Shown: piece after piece, positions 1-10,467 of the stretch
Position numbering within the stretch: the stretch's first letter is position 1
How the letters are laid out: each line of letters opens with the position of its first letter
From: Neoarius graeffei
Lineage: Eukaryota; Chordata; Actinopteri; Siluriformes; Ariidae
Assembly: GCF_027579695.1 (NCBI RefSeq)
Contig: NC_083596.1
Location: 49,785,257-49,849,256, forward strand
DNA length: 64,000 bases
Direction: 5' to 3'
Notes under the pieces: model-generated
Told to the model about the DNA's origin: nothing
The model's input: the letters and a program-made list of their open reading frames with translations, nothing else
Database searches by the model: none
Translations under genes and position numbers: made by a program

Positions 1-2
1 TC

Positions 3-2444
3 ATGACAAAACCAAAGTTGGACTGCTGTGAGCAATGCTGGGTGGCCAAGTTAGCCTGCTACAACTTCGACATTAAGTATGTCCCTGGGCCAAAGAATGT
101 GGTGGCTGACGCCCTTAGCCATGTGCCTTTTGTGAAGGAGAGGGTCAGCCACAGACTACTCCAGGAGCCCTACAGCAGCCTTCTGTCTGAAGTCCGGGGT
201 GTAACTTGCGGCTCTGTTCAAAATGCCTTCCGCAGCTCCCAAAATTGTGGCTCTGATCAAGGTGATGACCAGGATGAGACTGTCTCTTCTCCTTTACAAG
301 TCCATACCATGTCTATTGGGGTGTGTGAGATGTCTGCTGTCCTGCAGTCACACACTCAGTGGGAGAGTGGGGCAAGAACACGTGCTGTCGAAGTTCTCCA
401 TCATGTCCCTCAGCTGGTCCCAGATGGTCAAGATTCACTGCCTGCTTATACAGAGAAGGAACTACATGATGAACAACTTAAGGACAGAACCCTCTCTCGT
501 GTCTTGTACTACATGGAAAGACGTCGCAGACCCTCCAGGAGAGAGCAAACCAAAGAGTCAGTCACAGTCCTGAGATATTTAAAGCATTGGGAGAAATTAG
601 TCTTGAGTAATGGAATTCTCTACAGACTGTCAAGGGACCAAGTCACAAAGTTTAAGCGCCACCAATATGTTGTCCCCGACTCTCTAAAAGTGGACGTTCT
701 GAGGGGTGTCCATGATGATGCCGGCCATCAGGGCCAGTTCAGGAGTCTTGGGTTGGCCAGACAGAGGTTCTTTTGGCTCAATCTCAACAGAGATGTGAGA
801 GACCATGTCTGCAATTGCAAACGCTGCATTGTCAGCAAGACAGCTGAGCCTGTTGATAGGGCACCCCTGGAAAGCATTAGTTCTACCAGGCCACTCCAAC
901 TTGTCTGTATTGACTTCTTCTGGTCAGCTGAGGATGCAAGGAACAAGTCTGTTGATGTGCTTGTAGTGACTGACCATTTTACAAGAATGGCCCAGGCATT
1001 CCCTTGCAAAGACCAGTCTGCGAAGCAAGTTGCAAGAGTTCTCTGGGACAAGTTCTTTTGTGTTTTTGGGTTCCCTGAACGTATCCACAGTGACCAAGGG
1101 CCCAGCTTCGAGAGTCAACTGATCACTGAGCTACTCAGAGTCTCTGATGTAAGGAAATCACACACCACTCCATACCACCCCATGGGCAATGGCAGTGTGG
1201 AACGTTTTAATAGAACTCTTGGAGACATGATCCGTGCCATTCCTCTAGATAACAAAGTCACTTGGCCGAGACGGCTTCAAACACTGACATTCATGTACAA
1301 CAGCACGATCCATGAAACGACAGGATATGCACCTTTTTATTTAATGTTTGGACGTACTCCTCATTTGCCTGTCGATGTGCTCTTCCGTACAGTTTTGAAT
1401 GATCCTGAAGTAGTCAGTTATGACAAGTATGTTGCATCTCTGGAGAAAGATCTGAAGGATGCTATATTGATAGCTCAGGAGCATGCCACGAAAGAACAGC
1501 ACCATCACACAGCACTCTACAACAGATGGGTGAAGGGTCCCACTATTGCCGTTGGTGACCGTGTACTTGTTGCGAATAAGAAAGAAAGAGGGAAGAGAAA
1601 AGTGGCAGACCGTTGGGAGTCCACCGTATACACTGTTGTGGACAAGAACAATGACACCCACACTTACAAGATTCAGGATACAATCACTGGACAGGAGAGA
1701 GTCGTCCACCGCAACCTGTTGATGCTGGTGAATTTCCTGCCCGTTGGTGACACAAGTGAGCTGTCCGGTCCCGTTTCCTCAGCTTCTTCCTCTCAATTGT
1801 CAGATCCAAGCGATGGGGCCACATCTGTTGTAGAGCACAGTTTCTTACATAACGGACTGTCTGAATGTCCTGGACAAAGTTCTACTCAGGAAACTCGTAT
1901 GCAGAGCAACACTGGACATCAAGTTGTAACTGTCTCAGAGCCCACAGATCGTACACAAAGAACTGTTGAATGGATTACCCAGTCACCCTTCCCAAAGTGC
2001 TCACATGTGGCATCGGCTGACAGTGAAGGAGTCCTTAAAAGCGACACGGAGATGAGTGCAGACTACACAGGAGATCAGTCAGTTGCCCCTGACTATGGGC
2101 TGGCACCTCGTCCTGACACTAGTGTACCTGTTCCTGCCAGTAACTCAGGGAGAATGATAGTCAGTTGTGACTCAGAGGCATACACATACAGACACACACA
2201 CAATGACAGCCAGTCAGTGACAACACACAGGGGAGATGCTAGTCACACACAAAGTGCATCTACACAGAGTGATGATACAGTAGTTTCAGTCGCACAGTCT
2301 AGTAAGCCCAGTTTCTCCACACAGTTGAGGTCTAGGTTTGGTCGTATTATCAAACCAGTTGACAGACTGATACACACAATGTCTAGACAAGCCATTTCTC
2401 ACAGACACCCATTCATGCAGACCATTTCTAGGTCCTTATCTTAG
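3..2444 (+). CDS. Gypsy pol C-terminal part (RNase H end, integrase, tail)
   Basis: Continues from outside the window, so the start is not a real initiation site. The first ~45 residues are the end of RNase H (VPGPKNVVADALSHVPF). Around residues 235-280 is the zinc-binding HHCC region of integrase, ending in CNCKRC. The integrase catalytic core follows, with the three acidic residues visible in VCIDFF, HSDQGPSFES and GNGSVERFNRT (D, D, E). An SH3/chromo-like tail (around GDRVLVANKKERGKRK) and a Ser/Thr/His-rich C-terminus of about 250 residues follow. Integrase inserts the cDNA of the element into the host genome. Frame and composition match copy 2 at 45874-48562. Confidence 0.88.
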   Translation: MTKPKLDCCEQCWVAKLACYNFDIKYVPGPKNVVADALSHVPFVKERVSHRLLQEPYSSLLSEVRGVTCGSVQNAFRSSQNCGSDQGDDQDETVSSPLQVHTMSIGVCEMSAVLQSHTQWESGARTRAVEVLHHVPQLVPDGQDSLPAYTEKELHDEQLKDRTLSRVLYYMERRRRPSRREQTKESVTVLRYLKHWEKLVLSNGILYRLSRDQVTKFKRHQYVVPDSLKVDVLRGVHDDAGHQGQFRSLGLARQRFFWLNLNRDVRDHVCNCKRCIVSKTAEPVDRAPLESISSTRPLQLVCIDFFWSAEDARNKSVDVLVVTDHFTRMAQAFPCKDQSAKQVARVLWDKFFCVFGFPERIHSDQGPSFESQLITELLRVSDVRKSHTTPYHPMGNGSVERFNRTLGDMIRAIPLDNKVTWPRRLQTLTFMYNSTIHETTGYAPFYLMFGRTPHLPVDVLFRTVLNDPEVVSYDKYVASLEKDLKDAILIAQEHATKEQHHHTALYNRWVKGPTIAVGDRVLVANKKERGKRKVADRWESTVYTVVDKNNDTHTYKIQDTITGQERVVHRNLLMLVNFLPVGDTSELSGPVSSASSSQLSDPSDGATSVVEHSFLHNGLSECPGQSSTQETRMQSNTGHQVVTVSEPTDRTQRTVEWITQSPFPKCSHVASADSEGVLKSDTEMSADYTGDQSVAPDYGLAPRPDTSVPVPASNSGRMIVSCDSEAYTYRHTHNDSQSVTTHRGDASHTQSASTQSDDTVVSVAQSSKPSFSTQLRSRFGRIIKPVDRLIHTMSRQAISHRHPFMQTISRSLS

Positions 2445-2703
2445 TTTTTCTCAGTTATAGTCTGGTTGTTATTTTATTTCTGATTATTTGCTGCTTTAGT
2501 GGCCTTGGGTACAAGGAATGGGTGGGTCTTGTGGGGTGTACAAGGCACCCTACTGCCAGTTGATTGGTGGGATACTTTAATCTTCCTCCATGTCGTCCTT
2601 ATTGGATACTTTTGTGGTTGGCTGCCGTGTTGTTGGCGACCCTCCTTGCGTAAAGATTTCATTCGATGTACTTTATGGCTGCTGTTCTAATTTGGCAAAA
2701 TTC

Positions 2704-2715
2704 AGGGGAGGTGGG
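2704..2715 (+). other. Polypurine tract of Gypsy copy 1
   Basis: AGGGGAGGTGGG sits directly 5' of the LTR start TGTAACAG, where a plus-strand primer is expected. The same tract precedes the 3' LTR of copy 2 with one pyrimidine change. Confidence 0.75.
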
Positions 2716-3660
2716 TGTAACAGAGTAAGAAAATACTGCTCATAAATAATATAGTTGTGTGAGTTTTGCCATTATTGAGCACAGCAGTGTTCTGGTTAAT
2801 TGTTGTTGGAGACACCTTTGGACACTGAGAGAACTGCAGGTCTGCCGCTTTGACCCTTCGTGGTCGCCGTACTCCCAGCCAGAAGAAAGTTATCCTGGCT
2901 TGGGTAAGGTTCATTATATTAAGCACTCTCGTTTTATTCTATGCTTCTTCATGTTAAAATGCACTGTAATTTGTAAATTCAATACATCTTATGATTTATG
3001 TAATTGTGTGCACATTGTGAGGATATGGTTGGAATTAGCCGAACTGTTAGGAAGTTTTATTAATTTTTCCTGTCACCACGAGTTACCATGAGTGACTAGC
3101 TTATTCCTCACGATGGCTTCCGCATTTGATGCATTAGCATTCTGTTCATTTTGTGGGTAATATCCTAGTATGCATGCAAAATCCATTTAGCTTTACATGT
3201 ATTAAGCATCAAGATTGTATTGTGCATGTATTGTTGTTATATGGGCGTGAAGGAATTCCGAATGTTTACTCGGTTTCTGAACGCTAATTAACTACCGAAC
3301 TCATACACGAACATTCTGTCTGTCCCGTCTCCCGTATTCTGAGACAGTGGCATTGCATACGTCAGCACAAATGAATGTAATGTTATTTGTTTGCTTATTT
3401 TGATTGTACAGACGCTGCAGTCACGCCGATTGAGAGTGCTGTTAATTTTTTTTTTTTTTTGTCCAAGGTATGTGTCTCCATTTGTCAAAATGTATGTAGC
3501 TTTTTGCATTAGTATTAATACGCAGCCAGAAGAAAGTTATCCTGGCTTGGACGCTGCAGTCACGCCGATTGAGAGTGCTGTTAATTTTTTTTTTTTTTGT
3601 CCAAGGAAATAAACTGCCGTCCAAGAACTTCTGTCTCTGTGCTGCTTGAGATCCATTACA
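2716..3660 (+). repeat. 3' LTR of Gypsy copy 1
   Basis: 945-bp LTR starting TGTAACAGAG and ending GATCCATTACA (TG...CA ends). AATAAA at 3608-3613 is a likely polyadenylation signal near the R/U5 end. The LTR has an internal repeat: the block at 3523-3605 equals 2877-2903 joined directly to 3412-3469. The intervening 2904-3411 starts GTAAGG and ends TACAG, so the second block looks like a spliced copy of the first. The same structure is seen in the LTR at 48834-49783. Confidence 0.88.
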
Positions 3661-6615
3661 CATACAAACAGTAACCATAGGAAAGATATCATATATACCT
3701 GGATTCAAGACACTGAACATGGGCATGTTACTGTGATTGTTTTGGCTATATAATATATAAACAAAAAAAATTATACCATAATATTTAAAAAATACAAAAA
3801 TAAAGAAAAAAATTGAGATATAAAAAAAGAGATTTAGACTTCACACTTGCAACTGCACAAAGCTGTGCAGGTAAGACCCAGCTTGTAGTATTTGCACCTG
3901 CCACGACAGCCTGCTTTGCAGCCACACTTGGTTAGCTGTTGGCAACTCTTGGCTATGGGAGAGTTGGCTGTCCAGAAAACCTGCCATGCTTCACCTGACT
4001 TCTGCCATCCCCAGTCAGCATGACTCTCTGGTTCTGGCTGACATTGGGTTGCTTGGCCCCACACACAACCAGCCTGGTAAGCAGCACGCTTTGTATGTTG
4101 AAGCAGAGCTGCTTTGGTTGGTGGAATGGCCTCATAGGGCCTTTGTTTCCTTGCAAACATGTCAAACCTGGCCTCATCCACAGTGACAGCAGTGCTCGAC
4201 ATGTCATACATGAGTATGACAAACTTCTCCAGGATCTGCAGGTCACCCTCTTCTACTGTGAGAGGGTACTGACTCAGTTTGGAGAATACAGGGGAGGCCT
4301 CAGGACAGATGTCCCACGTTTGCCAAGCCGTCTTCTTGCCCTTGTTCCTGAAGGCTGAGACAGTGTCACAGCCTGTGAAGGCATGAAAGAACAAGATGCC
4401 AGAGATCTTTTCCTGGCTCATATGTTTAGACATGTCATGGATGCTGATCCATTGCAGGCTCTGGCCTTGGCCAAATGCCACCCAAAGGTACTCCAACCCC
4501 AGACTCTGAAGTATGTGGAAGACACTCAGTGCAATGATGACAATATCTGTGTCATTTGCCTTGATCACAATGGCTTTGCTCCCATGTTCCACAGCGTACT
4601 TCGCATGCACAAAGATGCGGCTGTCAGCTTCCTCATGAGTGCACTTGTCCAGCTCCTGAAGGCCAGTCTCATGGGTGGTGAGGACAGCAGATCCTTTTGT
4701 CACAATAACCAGGTTTGCTGCAGACATCTGGGCAACCTTGTTTGCCAAGAATTGGAACAATTCAGTTTTGTTGTCATTGTGTCTGAGGATATTGCGCCAG
4801 TTGGATGGAATGGTGTTCTTGTCTGTCACCTTGCGCCTCCCTCCCTGGCCACGTTGGAGCCTGGTGTCAGCTTTGAGACTTGATGTGGTGTATACATCAA
4901 AGACAAGATGTGTGGCAGTGTGTTTGCTACTGTAGGACTGTATCACTGGCAGGAAGTCCAATAGTGCATAGCCCTCAAAGGTTTTCCCTCTCTTTGGTGG
5001 CAATGTATGGACTAGAGCAGACCCATCTACAATCAGGACATCGGACTCTGGTGTCGTGTCTTCTGGTGTAACATGACCCTCCAGGACAGAGGTCAGTTGA
5101 GCTTTCTGGCATGTATACAGCCTTCCACCCTCACTCAGTGCAGCTGGGAATGCTTGATTCTCATGCTGGAAAAACTCATGTAGATTACATTCTCTGCTTT
5201 GACAGGATATAAACAGCTTCGAGAACAGCTGACAGTCCTCTTTCAGAAGCTTCTGTCTTGAGGGTTCCACTGGAGCAGCTACTTGTCTGAAGAAGTCAGT
5301 TCTGTTCCTCCTAATGGGCTCATAGAAGGAGGCTGCATTGTTTGCCAAAGACTCTGAAAATGCAAGAAATTGAGCATGGCCTCTTTCAAAGTGTGTCTGC
5401 AGGAGTTCTGCTGAGCTGGGGTGGGCAATGTGTTTGCTGTCAATGGAGTACAGATCCTGACTCTCTTCCTGGAAAGGGTTACCCAGGTGTTGCAAAGTCA
5501 GTGACAGTTTGTTGACTCTGTCCAAGAATGTGTTCTGTGCATGTGGTGTTTATTACACTGTGATGGTAACAGAAAATATTATGTTTCACAAAATGAGCTT
5601 ATAAGGGCAAAAAAATACTAAAAGAGCAAATACATGGAAATATATTACACGAAGAATTTGTCACTCACCAGCGGCCATCTTGAAAAATGGCCGCCATTTT
5701 CAATTTTTTGCGTGGCCAATGCCCTTTTTAGAAAGACAGGACTCTGAAGAGTATCTGTGCCAAATTTGATGTTTGTTTCACCATCTGAATGATTTTAATG
5801 AAATATGCAGTTATCCGCTGCACGAGATATGAGACCAGAGACTATCTTGAATCAAGTTGACGACACGTGTAGCATTGCAACAAGTTTATTTTTTTCCCCA
5901 TTTCAACATTCAAACATTAAAACATCTCTTAAGATTCCACTTCCCCAGGACCTCAGGCACCAAAAAAAATAAAAAGTCTACGCATTTTGACTTAGTGCTT
6001 ACACAACGCCAAAGCAACAGTGCATTTTGGGGGGCACTGACTATTCATGTGTATGAGGGGTTTACAAGATCAGGCACAAAAAACAAACAAACAAACAAAA
6101 ACCCACTGAACTTAACTCACAGCATTCCAAAAAGACCTCACTAAAACGCCCTCCACTCACTCATAGCCTTTTTGAAGGCACTTGTCTGGTCTAGTGTGTA
6201 CAGCATCTAGAAGGAGCTCACTATGAATGACTGAGAAAACAGTCGCAGTCAACTTAGGATATGTAAGGTGGAGTTGAATTGTAAGGAAAGATTCAAAGAT
6301 TTCAGTAAAGTTCATTTATTCCCAAAACAAGCATACTTTGTTTTTTTTTCTTGAAACAAGATGAACCGCATTTAATAAATGTCCAAAATGTGTGAACTTG
6401 TTTTAAAAAAAATGTGTTTTATTTTCAAAGGTGCTCCAAATAAGACTTTTTCAAGACATTTTGTCTATACAAGATGTTCAAGATGGACTGTCTAAAAACT
6501 AGCCTTTCTAGCTAAATGAGGTTTTGCTTGTTGGGCAGTTTTGTCTTATAATAAGGGTGGCTAGATGTTTTGACTTGAAAATAGAAACTTCCTAAGATTT
6601 TTATTTTTTGCAGTG
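3661..6615 (-). mobile_element. CACTG-ended (EnSpm/CACTA-like) transposon, right part, copy A
   Basis: Flank of the Gypsy element up to a terminal TTTTTTGCAGTG at 6604-6615. It is the same element as in 41865-52737, whose left end starts CACTGCAAAAAAT, so the termini are inverted repeats of about 13 bp. The next bases, TAGCTGTTGC, are a position inside the host-gene relic, and paralogues read CATTAGCTG there, which fits a 2-bp TA target duplication. The element carries one long minus-strand ORF. Inside are GGCCATCTTG/AATGGCGGCC-like palindromic stretches near 5672-5700 and a low-complexity AT-rich 3' region (3740-3832). Confidence 0.7.
3834..5525 (-). CDS. Transposon-borne PIN/FEN-like nuclease-fold protein
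   Basis: 563-codon ORF, probably the last exon of a longer gene: the frame stays open upstream of its ATG to an AG that would serve as acceptor near 5536. The middle has a pattern of acidic residues seen in PIN/FEN-type nucleases: DVLIVDGS near residue 164, CTHEEADSR near 297, KANDTDIVI near 325 and FTGCDTVSAF near 382. The C-terminus is Cys-rich (CGCKAGCRGRCK), which suggests metal binding. I recognise it as a family widespread in fish and invertebrate genomes as uncharacterised proteins. A role in mobilising the CACTG element is inferred only from position. The copy at 49971-51646 has lost two bases near 50281 and is frameshifted. Confidence 0.6.
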   Translation of the reverse strand: MDRVNKLSLTLQHLGNPFQEESQDLYSIDSKHIAHPSSAELLQTHFERGHAQFLAFSESLANNAASFYEPIRRNRTDFFRQVAAPVEPSRQKLLKEDCQLFSKLFISCQSRECNLHEFFQHENQAFPAALSEGGRLYTCQKAQLTSVLEGHVTPEDTTPESDVLIVDGSALVHTLPPKRGKTFEGYALLDFLPVIQSYSSKHTATHLVFDVYTTSSLKADTRLQRGQGGRRKVTDKNTIPSNWRNILRHNDNKTELFQFLANKVAQMSAANLVIVTKGSAVLTTHETGLQELDKCTHEEADSRIFVHAKYAVEHGSKAIVIKANDTDIVIIALSVFHILQSLGLEYLWVAFGQGQSLQWISIHDMSKHMSQEKISGILFFHAFTGCDTVSAFRNKGKKTAWQTWDICPEASPVFSKLSQYPLTVEEGDLQILEKFVILMYDMSSTAVTVDEARFDMFARKQRPYEAIPPTKAALLQHTKRAAYQAGCVWGQATQCQPEPESHADWGWQKSGEAWQVFWTANSPIAKSCQQLTKCGCKAGCRGRCKYYKLGLTCTALCSCKCEV

Positions 6616-6785
6616 TAGCTGTTGCTATGATATATGCACTGAACTTCAGCTACCCTGCTGACCTCCACTACACTTTTGAGGTAATCCAAAAGATTTGGAT
6701 GGCACTGGATGGAGGTAAACTTTCCAACAAAGCACTTGCTCTGAAAAACTGGCTCTCTCAGTCAACGGGTCAGACTGATTTCTGA
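6616..6785 (+). pseudogene. SAMD3-like last-exon relic, copy A (truncated)
   Basis: Starts inside the exon at the transposon end and reads AVAMIYALNFSYPADLHYTF and on to a TGA at 6783-6785, where paralogues have TGT. The full exon in other units contains EGIKVLQDLDNVALAVAMIY. I recognise this as the C-terminal part of fish proteins often annotated as SAMD3-like. Its upstream exons lie outside the window or were lost. Confidence 0.45.
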
Positions 6786-8468
6786 TGTGTATCTGCTTTT
6801 TTAAAAAAATTTGTGTTTATTTCTCAGTGACGAGTTTATGCAGGGTTGGTTTACTTTTTGTTTGTAAATCCACTTTGATCTGTCAAAGTTGTCAGCTATG
6901 TAAAATGGTGTTCACAGGGTTAACCCTCATGGTAAAGTTTTTTTTTTTTTTTTTTTAATGAAGCACTAGATCTTATTTGCCTTATTCAGTTTGTGGCAAG
7001 TTTGGTTTCCTTCAGTAAAATGCTGTTCTTGTTATTTTGTATTCACTCTTGAGGATGCACTGTTGCGCTGTACGAACAGTTCACAATATTTTTTTGAATG
7101 TACTGTGATAAGTTTATACTGTTATTCTGCTGTGACTGAAGTTTGTATGGTGCTTCCATTGCTACACTGAAAGCAGTGCAAAGTTAGATTCTATGTATCA
7201 TGAATCCATTGCGCTTTACGCTGAATTTACTTTTAATTGATTTATTTTTGCTGTCAATTTACTGTGAACAGTTTTTGTGGTTTGTATTTTCATTATTTGT
7301 GTTTTGAATCTACTGCCGGTAATGTAGTCGTTATCGTGTCCAGTTTGTGTTTAATGCTGAATTTACTGTATGGCAACTGCACTGAGTCCTTCTGTTCAGG
7401 TAAAGTGTGTGATCTGCAAAGTTTTAAGGATCAATTCAGTCAAAGTTTAATACAGAACTCTGAATCTTTGGTTTTTGTCAGTGCAGTCAGTTGTTTTTTT
7501 TTTAATATTTGATTTTTGTATTTGCACACACTCAGATACAAAACTGGTGTCTACAATGCATTTGGCTGGCTTTAATAAATCAAGTTAAAGTTACATTTAA
7601 AAATCAGGTATCCTGAACATGATGAAATCACTTTAACATTACTCAGTTAATTGGTTTTGCAATCACTTTAAAAAATATGTTAAATCAACATGATTCTTTT
7701 AAATACTCGAACATAATTGAAATATTTTGGTTTAACAAGTAATAATTAATTGAGAGAAGGAAATTGTCAGTAATCCACATTCTGATCATGTGGGACCGAT
7801 GTACACATTAAAATCAAGTAAATCCAAAGGATTTTTTTTCAGTGTAGCGTGTAAGGATCTAATCCCATTGAGTGGTTTCTATATCCACTTCTTTTGAGTG
7901 TATTTCTGGGTTTGAATAACTTGCTTGTTTGCTGAACACAAACATGGCAATAAGTTCTTGTGTTAATGGACCAGACTCCAATTTTGGATCATTAATCCCT
8001 TTTGACTGTGAATGTCCTGCATGCAGGGTTTTATATTGGGTTCTGGCACATCCATACAGTTTTACATACAAAACCTACAATTTAAAACTTTGTTTTTTTG
8101 CATTTATTTAATTCCTGGACTCCTGTCTGTAACAGGGAGTGATGTTGCATCCCATGAATACACTTTACACTAGATTCTTACATTCTAATAAAATAGATGA
8201 GCCAAAATAATTGGAGATCTTTATTAACGGCCCTGACTCGTTACAAGTATGAATAGGAGGGCCTTAAGGTAGATAAGGTTCAGAACCCCTGACATAAAGG
8301 ATCCAGCCCTCAATGAAGTTTGGTCTGAGTAGAGGAAATTCAGAAACGAGGGTCTGTGGAAACTTTATCAAGCAAAGATTTGAATGTTCATTTCTTTAAA
8401 AAACTGAGCAACAATGTCCTTAAAAGGTGCACTGAGAAATAATTGTGTTTTCCCCAAGAGACGACTCT
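6786..8468. other. Spacer between SAMD3-like relic and Va1
   Basis: AT-rich and without a convincing gene. AATAAA at 7574-7579 could be the old polyadenylation site of the SAMD3-like gene. The spacer recurs at 18069-22257, 28388-32620, 38763-40423, 52925-55224 and 62721-63537. In those copies it takes different transposon insertions, and this copy is the uninterrupted form. A 70-residue minus frame near 7859-8071 stays open in most copies but shows no domain. Confidence 0.7.
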
Positions 8469-8593
8469 GAGTCCTGATCAGCGTGTGGACGTCGTCTCTC
8501 ACTCAGGATACACCTGCTGGACCTCTAATTTCAGCTCCATGGAAATTATGTAGTTTCTCTCTTTCTGAGTGGAAAAGAGACAAACTCTGAATG
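8469..8593 (+). promoter_or_regulatory. Conserved upstream block of Va1
   Basis: Starts GAGTCCTGATCAG and ends around ACAAACTCTGAATG. It holds GGACGTCGTC, an E-box CACCTG at 8511-8516 and an octamer-like ATGGAAAT at 8539-8546 (one mismatch to ATGCAAAT). The same block lies about 300-450 bp before every other Va and Vb start. Here a Tc1-like element has pushed it about 1.9 kb away from Va1. Regulatory function is inferred from conservation between two V subfamilies. Confidence 0.45.
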
Positions 8594-8613
8594 TCAACAT
8601 GTTAAAAAATATA

Positions 8614-10222
8614 CAGTGGTGCTTCAAAGTTTGTGAACCGTTTAGAATTTTGTTTATGTCTGCATAAATATGACCTAAAACATTATTAGATTTTCACACA
8701 AGTTCTAAAAGTAGATAAAGAGAAACCAGTTAAACAAATGAGACAAAAATATTATACTTGGTCATTTATTTATTGTGGAAAATGATCCAATATTACATAT
8801 CTGTGAGTGGCAGAAGTATGTGAACCTCTAGAATTAGCAGTTAATTTGAGGGTGAAATTAGACTCAGGTGTTTTCAATCAATGGGATGACAATCAGGTGT
8901 GAGTGGGCACCCTGTTTTATTTAAAGAACAGGGATCTATCAAAGTCTGACCTTCACAACACATGTTTGTGGAAGTGTATCATGGCACGAACAAAGGAGAT
9001 TTCTGAGGACCTCAGAAAAAGCGTTGTCAATGCGCAACAGGCTGGAAAAGGTTACAAAACCATCTCTAAAGAATTTGGATTCCACCAATCCACATTCAGA
9101 CAGATTGTGTACAAATGGAGGAAATTCAAGACCATTGTTACCCTCTCTAGGAGTGGTTGACCAACAAAGATCACTCCAAGAGCAAGGCATGTAATAGTCG
9201 GCAAGGTCACAAAGGACCCCAGGGTAACTTCTAAGCAACTGAAGGCCTCTCTCACATTGGCTAATGTTAATGTTCATGAGTCCACCATCAGGAGAATACT
9301 GAACAACAATGGTGTGCATGGCAGGGTTGCAAGGAGAAACCCACTGCTCTCCAAAAAGAAAATTGCTGCTCATCTGTAGTTTGCTAAAGATCACATGGAC
9401 AAACCAGAAGGCTATTGGAAAAATGTTTTGTGGACGGATGAGACCAAATTAGAAGTTTTGGTTTAAATGAGAAGCGTTATGTTTGGAGAAAGGAAAACAC
9501 TGCATTCCAGCATAAGAACCTTATCCCATCTGCGAAACATGGTGGTGGTAGTATCATGGTTTGGGCCTGTTTTGCTGCATCTGGGCCAGGACGGCTTGCC
9601 ATCATTGATGGAACACTGAATTCTGAATTATACCAGTGAATTCTAAAGGAAAATGTCAGGACATCTGTCCATGAACTGAATCTCAAGAGAAGGTGGGTCA
9701 TGCAGCAAGATAACGACCCTAAGCACACAAGTCGTTCTACCAAAGAATGGTTAAAGAAGAATAAAGTTAATGTTTTGGAATGGCCAAGTCAAAGTCCTGA
9801 CCTTAATCCAATCGAAATGTTGTGGAAGGACCTGAAGCGAGCAGTGCATGTGAGGAAACCCACCAACATCCCAGAGTTGAAGCTGTTCTGTACGGAAGAA
9901 TGGGCTAAAATTCTTCCAAGCCGGTGTGCAGGACTGATCAACAGTTACTGGAAACGTTTAGTTGCAGTTATTGCTGTACAAGGGAGTCACACCAGATACT
10001 GAAAGCAAAGGTTCACATACTTTTGCCACTCAAAGATATGTAATATTGAATCATTTTCCTCAATAAATAAATGACCAAGTATAATATTTTTGTCTCATTT
10101 ATTTAACTGGGTTCTCTTTATCTACTTTTAGGATTTGAGTGAAAATCTGATGATGTTTTAGGTCATATTTATGCAGAAATATAGAAAATTCTAAAGGATT
10201 CACAAACTTTCAAGCACCACTG
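8614..10222 (+). mobile_element. Tc1-like DNA transposon (1609 bp), decayed
   Basis: Inverted ends CAGTGGTGCTTCAAAGTTTG and CAAACTTTCAAGCACCACTG, flanked by TA on both sides (8612-8613, 10223-10224). The empty site is preserved before Va3 (32761-32780, AAAAAATGTATTTGAG). Only this cassette has the element, so it landed after the cassettes separated. Confidence 0.93.
8981..10002 (+). pseudogene. Tc1-like transposase (broken)
   Basis: Normal Tc1 start MARTKEISEDLRKSVV with a helix-turn-helix DNA-binding domain, then a DDE domain. WTDETK carries the first Asp, MQQDNDPKHTSRST the second, and SPDLNPIEMLWKDLK the final Glu. The frame is broken by TGA at 9158-9160, TAG at 9377-9379, one base lost near 9460 and TGA at 9637-9639. 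The last 100 codons (9700-10002) are open to the stop. Full length would match the usual ~340 residues. It can no longer encode transposase. Confidence 0.92.
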
Positions 10223-10261
10223 TATTTGAGTTAAACTCAGTTTAGCAGTCGGGTTCCACAG

Positions 10262-10467
10262 ATGATATAAATACTGAAATAGATACAACATGATATCTCT
10301 GATTCTAAAGAACTCAGTGTAAAGATGTGGACTCGAGAGCACATGGCTCCTCCCTCTGCCCCGCCTCCTGTCTCTCTTATAGCACGCCCCTGCAGTCTCT
10401 CCTTTATCTGCTCCTCACGCTGCTCATCTCTTCACTCATCACGAGAGTCCCATCACACACGGACACG
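10262..10467 (+). promoter_or_regulatory. Va1 proximal promoter and 5' UTR
   Basis: Contains TATAAATA at 10266-10273, a GC-box-like CCCCGCCTCC at 10359-10368 and a weak TATA-like TTATAG at 10377-10382 about 90 bp before the ATG. No perfect octamer ATGCAAAT or its complement is present in the 240 bp upstream of the start. The region is nearly identical before all Va genes. The transcription start is not determined. Confidence 0.4.

Larger units (their letters stand above)
1..3660 (+). mobile_element. Ty3/Gypsy LTR retrotransposon, 3' portion (copy 1)
   Basis: Fossil LTR element that enters from the left edge of the window. Visible parts are the end of RNase H, the integrase, a long C-terminal tail, a polypurine tract and the 3' LTR. 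The order RNase H then integrase fits Ty3/Gypsy. The visible pol part looks open; the rest lies outside the window, so completeness cannot be judged. The sequence right of the LTR starts CATA and equals the right flank of the second copy (ends 49783), so both copies descend from one insertion duplicated with its surroundings. It is young judging by its close match to copy 2. Confidence 0.9.

Noticed and set aside
4383-4883. 166-residue plus frame opposite the PIN-like ORF
   Set aside because: Shadow of the longer minus ORF, which has clear motifs.
7859-8071. Conserved 70-residue minus frame in the spacer, seen in most units
   Set aside because: Substitutions between copies do not favour silent sites and no domain is seen. 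Conservation is explained by duplication.
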